Of a stretch of 64,000 bases of DNA, positions 26,303 to 35,152 are shown in pieces. The stretch is from JAZLIT01 sp045617525 (lineage in GTDB: Bacteria; Bacillota; Bacilli; Bacillales_A; Planococcaceae), in contig JAZLIT010000217.1 of NCBI GenBank assembly GCA_045617525.1, positions 1 through 64,000 on the forward strand. Direction: 5' to 3'. The notes below the pieces were generated by a model. That model worked only from the letters and a program-made list of their open reading frames with translations, searched no databases and was not told the DNA's origin. The stretch's first letter is position 1. Each line of letters opens with the position of its first letter. Made by a program: the position numbers and the translations under genes.

Positions 26303-26337
26303 AAAAGTGCAATTCATTTTCATGAACTGCACTTTTA
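26303..26337. terminator. Bidirectional terminator between catalase and amidase
   Basis: AAAAGTGCAATTCA pairs with TGAACTGCACTTTT. It lies between convergent genes, with T-rich ends on both strands. Confidence 0.85.
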
Positions 26338-26350
26338 GGGGAGAATACAT

Positions 26351-27937
26351 TTAATTTAATAAATCATCAAAGTAATTTAACAGGCCATTATAAATACCGA
26401 GTGTGGCTTGTTCACGGTAAAAATCAGTTGTAATTGCCCGCTCTTCGGAACTATTACTTAAATAGCCAAGTTCTAAAAGAATAGCAGCTTGACGATTTTC
26501 ACGTAGTACTAAATAATTGCCAGGCTGCGCACCGCGGTCACGTAAAGTCACCTTAGAAGCTAATCCATTATGGACGGCCTGTGCGAGCTTTTTCTGATTT
26601 GAATTCGTGTAATACGTTGTGAATCCAGAAACAGAGGTTGTTTCAGATGCATCGTAATGGATGCTAATGAAGGCATCTGCATTATTTTGATGCGAAACCG
26701 CAACACGTTTTCTTAAATCGACATATTTATCAGATTCGCGTGTTAGTACGACGTTTGCGCCAGCCGAGCGAAGTTTTGAAGTTAACAATTCAGCTGTAAT
26801 TAGATTAATTCCCTTTTCTGCTGTTCCACGTACACCTGTTGTCCCATGGTCATTTCCGCCATGACCTGGGTCAATAACAATCGTTAAGCCATTTAAAGTT
26901 CCTTTTTTACGCTGTGTTTTTGGCGTCTTGGTGCTGTTTATTGTCCCCGCTTGTCCTTGATTTAAGTTAACTACCCAATTCGCAACATAGGCATGTTGAT
27001 TGTTTGGAAGTGCGATTTTATACCATTCATCTAAACTTTCAATGATTGTAAATACTTCACCTAAATTGACATGCTTTACTACATTTGAAGCAGTAGACGG
27101 TTCTTCGCGTAGGTTTGTGCCATCGTAAATAATGGTTACGCTGTTTGCTGTATCTTTTGAAGCATTGGATGTAGGAGAGGGTGTTTTTGTTGTTGAAAAA
27201 GTACCATAAAAGCTATAAACCCAGCCTTTCTTCCCCTTGCTATATTCGATTTCAATCCAATTACCATCACGGCTTAACACATCATATTGTTCGCCATTTT
27301 TTATAGTGCCAAGTTTTTTGGTATTTAAATCTGGTTTTTTACGAATATTAACTGCATCTACATTTACGGTGAAGATATTTGTTGATGTAGCTTTTGATTC
27401 CTCGGATGTATCTTTAGTAACAGAAGTTACTTGTTCATCTATTGAGATCGATGCGTATTTTTTATTCACCCAACCTGTCTTATTTTGATAGTCAATTTGT
27501 ATCCATTCTTCTGTTTCTTTAATGAAACGAGCTTCATTGCCAACAGATAATTGTGCTACTACATTTGCAGATAAAGAAGGTTCAACGCGAATGTTTAAAA
27601 AATCGACTTGAGATATGACCGTCTTTGATTGAGTTTCAGTCTGAGTTGCTTTATTTGAAACCGTTTTTGTCAGCCAAGCTGCTACCCAACCGGTTTCTCC
27701 ATTTACTTGTACTTGAATCCAGTCGCCTGATTTTTTTAGTGTGGTTAAACTTTCATCTTTTTTCAATGAAAGGAGTACGGGATAAGATAATCCAGGTCCT
27801 TCTCTTAAATTTAAAGTCGAAGCATTTACGATTAGATCATTTTGACTTGTCTCCGCTTGAACAGTTAAAAAGTTATGTATAGGCATTAATGAAAAAGTAA
27901 GTACGACACTAAGGAGAATAATTTGAATTTTTTTCAT
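26351..27937 (-). CDS. N-acetylmuramoyl-L-alanine amidase with four SH3b repeats (YrvJ-like)
   Basis: A secreted 528-residue cell-wall hydrolase. A signal peptide covers residues 1-28 (cleavage near VQAETS). Four bacterial SH3 domains follow at roughly 33-92, 105-165, 190-247 and 265-325, each with the pattern LNxRxxPSLS...V...W. A C-terminal Amidase_3 domain (352-524) carries the zinc ligands in VIDPGHGGNDHG, the Glu in TAEKGINLITAE, SIHYDAS and the catalytic Glu in LLELGYLSN. Position before hisS matches B. subtilis yrvJ. Confidence 0.95.
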   Translation of the reverse strand: MKKIQIILLSVVLTFSLMPIHNFLTVQAETSQNDLIVNASTLNLREGPGLSYPVLLSLKKDESLTTLKKSGDWIQVQVNGETGWVAAWLTKTVSNKATQTETQSKTVISQVDFLNIRVEPSLSANVVAQLSVGNEARFIKETEEWIQIDYQNKTGWVNKKYASISIDEQVTSVTKDTSEESKATSTNIFTVNVDAVNIRKKPDLNTKKLGTIKNGEQYDVLSRDGNWIEIEYSKGKKGWVYSFYGTFSTTKTPSPTSNASKDTANSVTIIYDGTNLREEPSTASNVVKHVNLGEVFTIIESLDEWYKIALPNNQHAYVANWVVNLNQGQAGTINSTKTPKTQRKKGTLNGLTIVIDPGHGGNDHGTTGVRGTAEKGINLITAELLTSKLRSAGANVVLTRESDKYVDLRKRVAVSHQNNADAFISIHYDASETTSVSGFTTYYTNSNQKKLAQAVHNGLASKVTLRDRGAQPGNYLVLRENRQAAILLELGYLSNSSEERAITTDFYREQATLGIYNGLLNYFDDLLN

Positions 27938-28127
27938 GAAATACTCCTTTCAATTTGTTTGAAATAGCTGTATTAAATCGTAGAACGAGTAGATATCGAC
28001 TAGAGGACGTTCAGGTTAATTGTAAATGATTATAAAATTTTACTTTATTGTAAAACAATGTCGATTAGTGCACTTATGTTTATTGTATAAGGTTTAGTGT
28101 ATGAAAACTACCTTTTTTTTAAAATAG

Positions 28128-28156
28128 TTGACAAGTACTAGTCAGATGATTAACAT
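28128..28156 (+). promoter_or_regulatory. Sigma-A promoter of the hisS T-box leader
   Basis: TTGACA at 28128-28133 and TAACAT at 28151-28156 are spaced 17 bases, placing the transcript start near 28163. Confidence 0.8.
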
Positions 28157-28162
28157 TAGGAG

Positions 28163-28452
28163 TAATCTAAAAACAAACATCGCCATTGACCAAGAAAGTA
28201 GTAGCTACTAAGGCTGATCAGAGAGGGAAAGACATAGGCTGTAATCTTTCCTACAGTACGTAACTTACGAAGAACACTTGAGAGGCTTTTTGTCGAACCA
28301 TGCATCGTCATGTAGTAGGTAGAAACGGAACCGGCCGTTATCCGGATTCGAGAGGATATGTGATTTTACATATCAACTAGGGTGGAACCGCGGAAGTGAT
28401 CAATCGTCTTTCGTCCCTTGCATTTATGCAATGGACGGAGGACTTTTTTTAT
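28163..28452 (+). promoter_or_regulatory. T-box riboswitch of hisS-aspS, His specifier
   Basis: The leader has the T-box sequence AGGGTGGAACCGCG near 28378-28391, followed by a terminator of GTCCCTTGC/GCAATGGAC type and a T-run ending at 28452. In stem I, AGTA at 28197-28200 and GAA at 28272-28274 fit the specifier-loop motif. The next triplet, CAC at 28275-28277, is a histidine codon. Uncharged tRNA-His would therefore favour antitermination of hisS-aspS. The codon choice is read from sequence, not from a computed fold. Confidence 0.92.
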
Positions 28453-28509
28453 TTTCAAATAGTTAGAAAATGATTAATAAATGTGGAAACAATGGAAGGA
28501 GTGCTATTT

Positions 28510-29778
28510 ATGAGCTTTAAAGTACCAAAAGGAACACAAGATATTTTACCAGGGCAAACAGAAAAGTGGCAAAAAGTTGAAGGCGTAATTCGCGACCTAT
28601 GTAATGTATATCGTTATAAAGAAATTCGCACACCAATGTTTGAATCAACTGAACTTTTTAAACGTGGTGTTGGAGATACAACAGATATCGTACAAAAAGA
28701 AATGTACACATTCGAGGATCAAGGGAAGCGTTCATTAACGCTACGTCCTGAAGGAACAGCCTCAGCAGTGCGTGCTTATGTTGAGCATAAAATGTTCGGT
28801 TATGCTGATCAACCTGTAAAGCTTTATTACACGGGTCCAATGTTCCGATATGAGCGTCAGCAAGCAGGTCGTTACCGTCAATTCGTGCAATTTGGTGTTG
28901 AGGCAATCGGTTCAGCCGATCCAGCAATCGATGCGGAAGTAATGGCATTAGCAATGGACGTATACGGCTCGCTAGGCTTAAAAGAGTTAAAGTTAGTAAT
29001 TAACTCGTTAGGCGACAAAGAAACGCGTGACGCGCACCGTACTGCGCTTATTAATCACTTCGAGCCAGTAATTGGAGAATTATGTGGCGATTGCCAAAGT
29101 CGTTTAGAAAAGAACCCATTACGTATTTTAGATTGTAAAGTAGATGCAAAGCATGAGGCGATGGCCACTGCACCAGCATTAACGGATTATTTAACGAGTG
29201 AATCAGCTGCTTACTTTGGACAAGTTAAAGGTTACTTAGATATACTCGGCATTTCATATGAAGTGGATCCAAACCTCGTTCGCGGGTTAGATTATTATAA
29301 TCACACTGCATTTGAAATTATGCTAACAGGTGAGGGCTTTGGCTCGATCACAACTTTATGTGGTGGAGGTCGTTACAATGGTTTAGTAGAGGATATCGGT
29401 GGTCCTGCAATGCCAGGTATCGGCTTTGCGATGTCAATCGAGCGCCTGTTACTTGCACTAGAATCAAAAGGCATCGAACTTGAAACGGAAGATCAATTAG
29501 ATTTATACGTTGTGGCAATGGATGAAGATGCAAAATTAAAAGCTGTCGAGTTAGTAAGCTCATTCCGTGCAAAAGGGATTTCTTCGGATATGGATTACTT
29601 GGGCCGTAAAATGAAGGCCCAAATGAAAACAGCTGACCGTGTGAATGCGAAATTCGTCATTGTACTTGGTCAAACAGAAATGGAAGAACAAGTTGTTAAC
29701 GTGAAAAACATGGAATCTGGGGACCAACAAAAAGTTGAATTTGGTGACCTAGTGAACTACGTATTAGAAAATAAATAA
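28510..29778 (+). CDS. hisS: Histidine-tRNA ligase
   Basis: A class II synthetase of 422 residues. It has motif 2 in YTGPMFRYERQQAGRYRQF, the histidine-binding motif LVRGLDYYNHTAFE, motif 3 in GIGFAMSIERLLLA, and a C-terminal anticodon-binding domain. The ATG at 28510 has GGAAGGAG nine bases upstream; the upstream open frame to 28483 lacks a site. It is controlled by the T-box leader and precedes aspS. Confidence 0.97.
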   Translation: MSFKVPKGTQDILPGQTEKWQKVEGVIRDLCNVYRYKEIRTPMFESTELFKRGVGDTTDIVQKEMYTFEDQGKRSLTLRPEGTASAVRAYVEHKMFGYADQPVKLYYTGPMFRYERQQAGRYRQFVQFGVEAIGSADPAIDAEVMALAMDVYGSLGLKELKLVINSLGDKETRDAHRTALINHFEPVIGELCGDCQSRLEKNPLRILDCKVDAKHEAMATAPALTDYLTSESAAYFGQVKGYLDILGISYEVDPNLVRGLDYYNHTAFEIMLTGEGFGSITTLCGGGRYNGLVEDIGGPAMPGIGFAMSIERLLLALESKGIELETEDQLDLYVVAMDEDAKLKAVELVSSFRAKGISSDMDYLGRKMKAQMKTADRVNAKFVIVLGQTEMEEQVVNVKNMESGDQQKVEFGDLVNYVLENK

Positions 29779-29805
29779 TTAGAGCGAATAAGGGGATAGA
29801 ACACA

Positions 29806-31581
29806 ATGGCACAAAGAACACATGCATGTGGCGAAGTAACAGCTGCAGAAGCCGGTCAAAAAATCGTATTAAAAGGTTGGGTACAAAAACGTCGTGACCT
29901 TGGGGGATTAATCTTCGTGGATATGCGTGACCGCGCGGGGATCGTACAAGTTGTATTTGGCGATGACGCACCAGAAGCATTAAAAATCGCGGAAAAAATT
30001 CGTAATGAATATGTAATTGAAGTAGAAGGTACAGTTGTTCCTCGTCAAGCAGGACAAGTGAACAAAAACATCGCTACTGGTGAAATTGAAGTAATTGCAA
30101 CGAACCTAATTATTATTAACGAAGCGAAAAACCCTCCATTTGCCATTGATAATAAAGTAGAAGTTGCTGAAGACCTACGTTTAAAATATCGCTACCTTGA
30201 CCTACGTCGTCCAGTAATGTTCGATACATTCAAAATGCGTTCAGACGTTACACGTACAATTCGTAACTTCTTACAAACAGAAGGCTTCCTAGAAGTTGAA
30301 ACACCAATCTTAACAAAATCAACTCCTGAAGGCGCACGTGACTATTTAGTGCCATCACGCGTACATGAAGGGGAGTTTTATGCATTACCACAATCACCAC
30401 AATTATTTAAGCAATTATTAATGGTTGGTGGATTCGAGAAGTACTTCCAAATTGCTCGCTGTTTCCGTGACGAAGATCTACGTGCAGACCGCCAACCGGA
30501 ATTTACACAAGTCGATATCGAAACTTCATTTATGTCAATGGATGAAATTATCGAAATGAATGAACGTTTAATTACGCAAGTGATGAAGGATGTTAAAGAT
30601 GTAGATGTTGTTGCTCCATTCCCACGCATGAGCTATAAAGAAGCAATGGATCGCTTCGGTTCAGATAAGCCGGATGTTCGATTTGGCTTAGAGCTTAAAC
30701 AGCTTTCTGAAATCGTAAAAGACTCTGCATTTGGCGTATTCGCTGGTGCGGTTGCAAATGGTGGCGAAGTGAAAGCAATCAATGTTAAAGGTGCTGCAGC
30801 TAACTACTCTCGTAAAGATATCGATGCTTTAGGTGAATTTGCTGGACGCTACGGTGCAAAAGGTCTTGCATGGTTGAAGGTTACAGAAGAAGGCTTAAAC
30901 GGCCCAATTGCGAAGTTCTTTGAAGGTGAAGCGGCGACTGCAATTATTGATGCAACTGAAGCAGAAGCGGGCGACTTATTATTATTCGTGGCAGATAAAT
31001 CATCTGTTGTTGCAGATGCATTAGGTGCACTACGCACGAAGCTTGCAAAAGATTTAGGTTTAATCGATGAGTCGACATTTGCATTCTTATGGATTGTTGA
31101 TTGGCCATTATTCGAATATGACGAACAAGAAGGCCGCTATTATGCAGCGCATCACCCATTCACTCGTCCATTCGATGAAGATTTAGAGTTAATGTACACG
31201 AATCCAAAAGAAGTACGTGCTCAAGCCTACGACATCGTATTAAATGGTTATGAACTTGGTGGTGGATCATTACGTATTTATGAGCCAGACTTACAAGCTA
31301 AAATGTTCGAAATTCTAGGTTTCTCAGATGAAGAAGCACGTGCACAGTTTGGCTTCCTACTTGAAGCATTTGAATACGGCGTTCCCCCACATGGTGGTTT
31401 AGCAATGGGTCTTGACCGTTTAGTGATGCTACTTGCTGGTCGCACAAACTTACGTGACACAATCGCGTTCCCGAAAACGGCTTCAGCTAGCTGCTTATTA
31501 ACATCTGCACCATCAGCAGTTTCAGATGCACAGCTGGGCGAATTACACTTAGCAGTTACTGCAAAAAAAGAGCAAAAATAA
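29806..31581 (+). CDS. aspS: Aspartate-tRNA ligase
   Basis: A bacterial-type class II synthetase of 591 residues. It has an N-terminal OB anticodon-binding domain (KGWVQKRRDLGGLIFVDMRD), the flipping-loop region, motif 2 FRDEDLRADRQPEFTQ, an inserted GAD domain (about 290-410), and motif 3 GLAMGLDRLVMLL. It lies 27 bases after hisS in the same transcript. Whether it is discriminating for Asp over Asn cannot be settled from sequence by eye. Confidence 0.97.
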   Translation: MAQRTHACGEVTAAEAGQKIVLKGWVQKRRDLGGLIFVDMRDRAGIVQVVFGDDAPEALKIAEKIRNEYVIEVEGTVVPRQAGQVNKNIATGEIEVIATNLIIINEAKNPPFAIDNKVEVAEDLRLKYRYLDLRRPVMFDTFKMRSDVTRTIRNFLQTEGFLEVETPILTKSTPEGARDYLVPSRVHEGEFYALPQSPQLFKQLLMVGGFEKYFQIARCFRDEDLRADRQPEFTQVDIETSFMSMDEIIEMNERLITQVMKDVKDVDVVAPFPRMSYKEAMDRFGSDKPDVRFGLELKQLSEIVKDSAFGVFAGAVANGGEVKAINVKGAAANYSRKDIDALGEFAGRYGAKGLAWLKVTEEGLNGPIAKFFEGEAATAIIDATEAEAGDLLLFVADKSSVVADALGALRTKLAKDLGLIDESTFAFLWIVDWPLFEYDEQEGRYYAAHHPFTRPFDEDLELMYTNPKEVRAQAYDIVLNGYELGGGSLRIYEPDLQAKMFEILGFSDEEARAQFGFLLEAFEYGVPPHGGLAMGLDRLVMLLAGRTNLRDTIAFPKTASASCLLTSAPSAVSDAQLGELHLAVTAKKEQK

Positions 31582-31604
31582 AAAGCATATTGTAGCTTAA
31601 AGAT

Positions 31605-31655
31605 AAAAAATTGTTATTCACTTTTAGAGTGGGTAACAATTTTTTGCTTTTTTTT
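31605..31655 (+). terminator. Terminator after aspS
   Basis: AAAAAATTGTTA pairs with TAACAATTTTTT, with an inner CAC/GTG, followed by GCTTTTTTTTT. Confidence 0.88.
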
Positions 31656-31743
31656 AGGAGATGCTAAAGTAATTGTTGTTTTTACATTATTTTCATAATA
31701 AATAGGAGAAAGTAAGTCTTTTCAAATATTTCCCTTCAATTGA

Positions 31744-31772
31744 TTGAAAATTGAAATTACTTCTGATATGAT
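31744..31772 (+). promoter_or_regulatory. Promoter of 6S RNA
   Basis: TTGAAA at 31744-31749 and TATGAT at 31767-31772 are spaced 17 bases, with an extended TG at 31764-31765. Start predicted at about 31780. Confidence 0.8.
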
Positions 31773-31779
31773 GAAATCA

Positions 31780-31980
31780 ATACAAATCCTGAGTTGTTTG
31801 TTTAAACGTTAGTTACTAGAGTTTTGACCGAACATTTAATTGTTGGGAGCATCTATTGTCCTTAGAGCAAACAAGCCTTAATGAATAGGAAGTTTAATCT
31901 AAAGCTTAGGGCACCCCCCTGCTAGTATAAGGGTTCAAAACGATATATCTAATTTGACGGCACCTTGGGGTTTGTCTAAT
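31780..31980 (+). ncRNA. ssrS: 6S RNA (SsrS/BsrA)
   Basis: 6S RNA binds sigma-A RNA polymerase as a promoter mimic. The terminal helix pairs CAAATCCT (31783-31790) with GGGGTTTG (31967-31974). Firmicutes-like conserved segments lie inside: AACAAGCCTTAATGAA, GGGCACCCCCCTGCT and GGGTTCAAAACG, then GACGGCACCTTGGGG. The locus, between aspS and tcdA, is where B. subtilis bsrA lies. The length of about 200 bases fits. A second hairpin with a T-run (AACTCA/TGAGTT, 32008-32040) follows and may terminate read-through. Confidence 0.88.
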
Positions 31981-32007
31981 ATTTTCAGTATCTAACTTGT
32001 CCAACTC

Positions 32008-32040
32008 AAATGTTGTATGAGTTAGTTTTTTTATTTTTTT
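32008..32040 (+). terminator. Terminator downstream of 6S RNA
   Basis: AACTCA pairs with TGAGTT around a short loop and is followed by AGTTTTTTTATTTTTTT. Confidence 0.7.
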
Positions 32041-32065
32041 CGGCAGTGTACAGTCGGATGCAAAC

Positions 32066-32094
32066 TTGCATAGTCGAAGGGAAATCTGTATAAT
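32066..32094 (+). promoter_or_regulatory. Sigma-A promoter of tcdA
   Basis: TTGCAT at 32066-32071 and a consensus TATAAT at 32089-32094 are spaced 17 bases; start near 32101. Confidence 0.75.
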
Positions 32095-32116
32095 TCCGAG
32101 TAGAATTATACAGATT
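32083..32116. promoter_or_regulatory. Perfect dyad over tcdA promoter, candidate operator
   Basis: AATCTGTATAATTC (32083-32096) and GAATTATACAGATT (32103-32116) form a perfect 14-base inverted repeat with a six-base spacer. The left arm contains the -10 box and the predicted start falls in the spacer, so a transcript would hold only the right arm. A DNA-binding repressor site is therefore more likely than an RNA hairpin. The regulator is unknown. Confidence 0.5.
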
Positions 32117-32131
32117 GAGGGGTAATTTTTT

Positions 32132-32893
32132 ATGTTGCATCAATTTTCTCGAAATGAGTTAGCAATCGGTACAGAAGGATTAGATAAGTTAAAAAATACT
32201 ACGGTTGCGATTTTAGGCGTAGGTGGCGTTGGTTCTTTCGCAGCTGAAGCTTGTGCACGTTCAGGTGTAGGCCGAATTATCTTAGTGGATAAAGATAATG
32301 TAGATATTACTAATATTAATCGCCAGCTCGTGGCCTATCTTTCAACAGTTGGACAATCAAAGTCTGCTGTAATGAAGGAACGTATTGCTGATATTAATCC
32401 AGAATGTGAAGTAATTGATATGCATATGTTCTATACCGAAGAAACATATGAATCATTTTTCGCGCAAAATATTGATTATGTAATCGATGCAAGTGATACA
32501 GTTATATATAAAATCCATATTATGAAAGAATGTTTAAAGCGTAATATTCCAATCATTTCATCTATGGGTGCAGCAAATAAAATGGATCCAACGCGTTTTA
32601 AAATTGCGGATATTTCTAAAACACATACAGATCCGTTGGCTAAAGTTATTCGCACAAAACTTCGTAAAGAAGGCATTAAAAAAGGAATTACGGTTGTATT
32701 CTCCGATGAATCGCCTATCGTAGTACGTCAAGATGTAGTTGAAACAGTAGGGAATCCAAATGCGCAAATTCGTAAGGCTCAATTACCACCATCTTCAAAT
32801 GCATTTGCCCCATCGACTGCAGGCCTTGTTGCAGCGAGCTGGGTAATTCGCGAAATATTAAAAGACGTTAAAATTAAACGCGTACAAGATTAA
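32132..32893 (+). CDS. tcdA: tRNA threonylcarbamoyladenosine dehydratase TcdA (YrvM)
   Basis: TcdA cyclises t6A-37 to ct6A in ANN-decoding tRNAs. This E1-like protein of 253 residues has the nucleotide-binding motif ILGVGGVGSFAAEACARSGVG, the Arg/Asn region DITNINRQLVA and the DASDT segment. It is preceded by ATTGAGGGG. It follows aspS and the 6S RNA, as in B. subtilis. Confidence 0.95.
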   Translation: MLHQFSRNELAIGTEGLDKLKNTTVAILGVGGVGSFAAEACARSGVGRIILVDKDNVDITNINRQLVAYLSTVGQSKSAVMKERIADINPECEVIDMHMFYTEETYESFFAQNIDYVIDASDTVIYKIHIMKECLKRNIPIISSMGAANKMDPTRFKIADISKTHTDPLAKVIRTKLRKEGIKKGITVVFSDESPIVVRQDVVETVGNPNAQIRKAQLPPSSNAFAPSTAGLVAASWVIREILKDVKIKRVQD

Positions 32894-32895
32894 TA

Positions 32896-32940
32896 AAAGG
32901 AGTTCAGCAAAGGGAAAACTCCCTTTTGCTGAACTCCTTT
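32896..32940. terminator. Bidirectional terminator between tcdA and the chemoreceptor
   Basis: AAAGGAGTTCAGCAAAAG-like arm pairs with CTTTTGCTGAACTCCTTT. The long stem serves both convergent genes. Confidence 0.9.
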
Positions 32941-32942
32941 AT

Positions 32943-34403
32943 TTATACACGTAAACTTAATGTGCTTTGGTATGTTTCTTCGATGTTTCGTGTAACTTCA
33001 ATTTGTTTTAGTGCTACTGCTTGAAGAGAGGTATTTAATTGATCGATAACGTTTGAACTTTGCTCGATAATTGACGCAAACTCGTTTGTGCTCGTTTGAA
33101 TAGTTTTACTATTTAACTCAATTTCAGAAGCAGCATATGTAAACTGTTGAAGTCCTTGTTGTAAACTTTTCATAGAATTGAACAGGATATTAAATGTGGA
33201 ATTTGAACGCTCCGTCATTTCAACTTGGCCAGCTACATGGTGTAAACCATCTTCTAGTTTTACTAATGCTTCGTGGTTAAACGAATTAACTTGTGATAAA
33301 TTTCGATCGATTTTTACAAGCGTTGAATCTGTGATGCCTGCAAGCTTTCGAATTTCCTCCGCAACAACCGCGAAACCTTTCCCATGCTCACCAGCACGAG
33401 CTGCTTCAATTGATGCGTTAAGTGCTAATAAATTCGTTTGATTTGTAATTTTCTGAATATCATGCGCGAAATCATTTGTTTCAGCAATTGTTTGAGATAA
33501 TGCATTGAAGGTATCATTTAATTGGCTAAAGAACAGCGTAAATGAATCGATTTCGGTTTTCATATCATTCATTGCTTTCGCACCATCTGCAGCACTTACA
33601 CTTGCATTCTCTGCCTCTTGAACAATGGACGATAATTGATCAATCATTTTTGCGATTTGCACAGTTGTGGCATCCGTACTATTAACGATTTCGTGTACGT
33701 GATCGGATTGACGGTGAGCGCCAATACTTACTTCATTAACGCTTTCAAGCATTTGTGTTTGCGAAGTAGTCGCTTCATTTGTATTTTTAGTAATAAGCTC
33801 CAGCTTTGATGTAATCGTTTGGATCGCTACTTCTAGCTTAGCGTGGAGTGCCTGTTCATTTGACGCTTTCTCATGGGATTCAATCATTAAATTCTCAAGG
33901 TTACCAAGCATATTTTTATTTTGACGAACTTGAAGGAAAATTGCTAAAGCCATAAGTGAGCCAGTTACAATGACGTTTACTGGTTCTATTGCAATGCCTG
34001 TCGTATCTAATAAGAAATTGAATGCCAAGCCAATCATAGAGCCAACGAAACCAGTTAAAATGATGCTGACTTTATTATGAACTGAGGCAAGAACTAGCAC
34101 AAAGAAGCTGAGTACGATTGTTGCTAATGTAACATGGAAAGAAACGATACAGCCATAAACCGTAATAACACCACTTACAATGACGAAATAAGGAAATGCT
34201 ACTTGCAACTTTTCAACTTCGCGCTGAATTATGTAAAAGGCAAATGTAACGCAAGCTGGAAGAAGTAAAGATAGGGCTAATCCAATCGGTCGGTCCTGGA
34301 AGAACTGTGCAAGTCCACCTAAGCTCGCTGCGATTCCATAAACAACCATTAAAATAGTATTTTTTTCAATTAAATCTTTCTTCTTTAAAAATGCTATATT
34401 CAT
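32943..34403 (-). CDS. Methyl-accepting chemotaxis protein with a multi-pass N-terminus
   Basis: A 486-residue transducer. The first 160 residues hold about six hydrophobic helices (near 15-33, 39-59, 70-88, 91-107, 112-131, 142-159) and no sizeable extracellular ligand domain. A coiled-coil signalling domain follows, and its hairpin tip is the near-universal QTNLLALNASIEAARAGEHG at about 322-341. It should couple to CheA/CheW, none of which are in this window. The ligand is unknown. The gene is absent from the B. subtilis order between tcdA and rarA. ATG with AGGGGGATTT upstream. Confidence 0.92.
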   Translation of the reverse strand: MNIAFLKKKDLIEKNTILMVVYGIAASLGGLAQFFQDRPIGLALSLLLPACVTFAFYIIQREVEKLQVAFPYFVIVSGVITVYGCIVSFHVTLATIVLSFFVLVLASVHNKVSIILTGFVGSMIGLAFNFLLDTTGIAIEPVNVIVTGSLMALAIFLQVRQNKNMLGNLENLMIESHEKASNEQALHAKLEVAIQTITSKLELITKNTNEATTSQTQMLESVNEVSIGAHRQSDHVHEIVNSTDATTVQIAKMIDQLSSIVQEAENASVSAADGAKAMNDMKTEIDSFTLFFSQLNDTFNALSQTIAETNDFAHDIQKITNQTNLLALNASIEAARAGEHGKGFAVVAEEIRKLAGITDSTLVKIDRNLSQVNSFNHEALVKLEDGLHHVAGQVEMTERSNSTFNILFNSMKSLQQGLQQFTYAASEIELNSKTIQTSTNEFASIIEQSSNVIDQLNTSLQAVALKQIEVTRNIEETYQSTLSLRV

Positions 34404-34580
34404 GCCAAATCCCCCTGTTATAAAAAGTGTAATGTTTGTTATTATCTAAAAAAATACATATTTCTTTCATTTATACAATATTTTTGGTAATTTGTCATTA
34501 AATATAATGTATCTAATTGGTAGGGTGACGGGACGCGATTATATCGATATAGTATTATCTATATGAGATGGAGTTGAAGA

Positions 34581-34973
34581 ATGATGGGAATTTTAGAGTT
34601 AGAATACAAAGCATTAAATTTAATGGATCAAGTATGTACAGTTGAGGTGGCTTTTGATCCCGACAATGTAACGATTCATATTTTTGACCTCGAACAAGCG
34701 GTTTATCCAATGTATCAATTTTCAAACGCGACATTTGTAGTGAATGACGAGTTTCCTAAAATGGAAAAATTACTATTAGAAAAACAGTTTTTTACTTTTA
34801 AAAATAATGATAAAGAAAATGAGTGGGAACGTACATTGCGTTGGATATTTTATTCACCGGAAAAAGCAATCCAAGTATTAATAGGAAATTCAATTTATAG
34901 CGAACAGTTAAACTTTGGTGGACATAATGTAGTACTGTATGAAAAATACTGCAGCCGATTGAAAGGAAGTTAA
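34581..34973 (+). CDS. Unknown protein (130 residues)
   Basis: I do not recognise this protein. It is soluble, mildly acidic, mixed alpha/beta, with patterns such as IHIFDLEQAVYPMYQFSNAT and TLRWIFYSPEKAIQVLIGNS. Two ATG codons in tandem start it after a modest GGAGTTGAAG site. It is divergent from the chemoreceptor and has a small dyad ATATAG-N6-CTATAT at 34547-34564 upstream. It may be co-regulated with that gene, but nothing shows this. Confidence 0.65.
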   Translation: MMGILELEYKALNLMDQVCTVEVAFDPDNVTIHIFDLEQAVYPMYQFSNATFVVNDEFPKMEKLLLEKQFFTFKNNDKENEWERTLRWIFYSPEKAIQVLIGNSIYSEQLNFGGHNVVLYEKYCSRLKGS

Positions 34974-35152
34974 CAGTTTTATTTATTAAAAGCTAGCTAA
35001 GGTATAAGAAAAACGAAAAAATCTGCAAAAAGTTAAATTTCATAAAAAATAAGTTGTTTTTTTACTCGATTTTACCATTTTATGTTATAAACCTTAATTT
35101 TTGTTATATTGAGGTAGAGTAGAATAATATATTAGGTTGAAGAGGTGGATAA

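Noticed and set aside
28100..28127. A transposon scar or attachment site in the gap between amidase and hisS
   Set aside because: The gap is accounted for by the amidase upstream region, a promoter and a T-box leader. No inverted ends or target duplications are seen.
34547..34564. Small dyad ATATAG-N6-CTATAT before the unknown gene at 34581
   Set aside because: It is only six bases per arm in very AT-rich DNA, so chance is a sufficient explanation. It is noted under the gene only.
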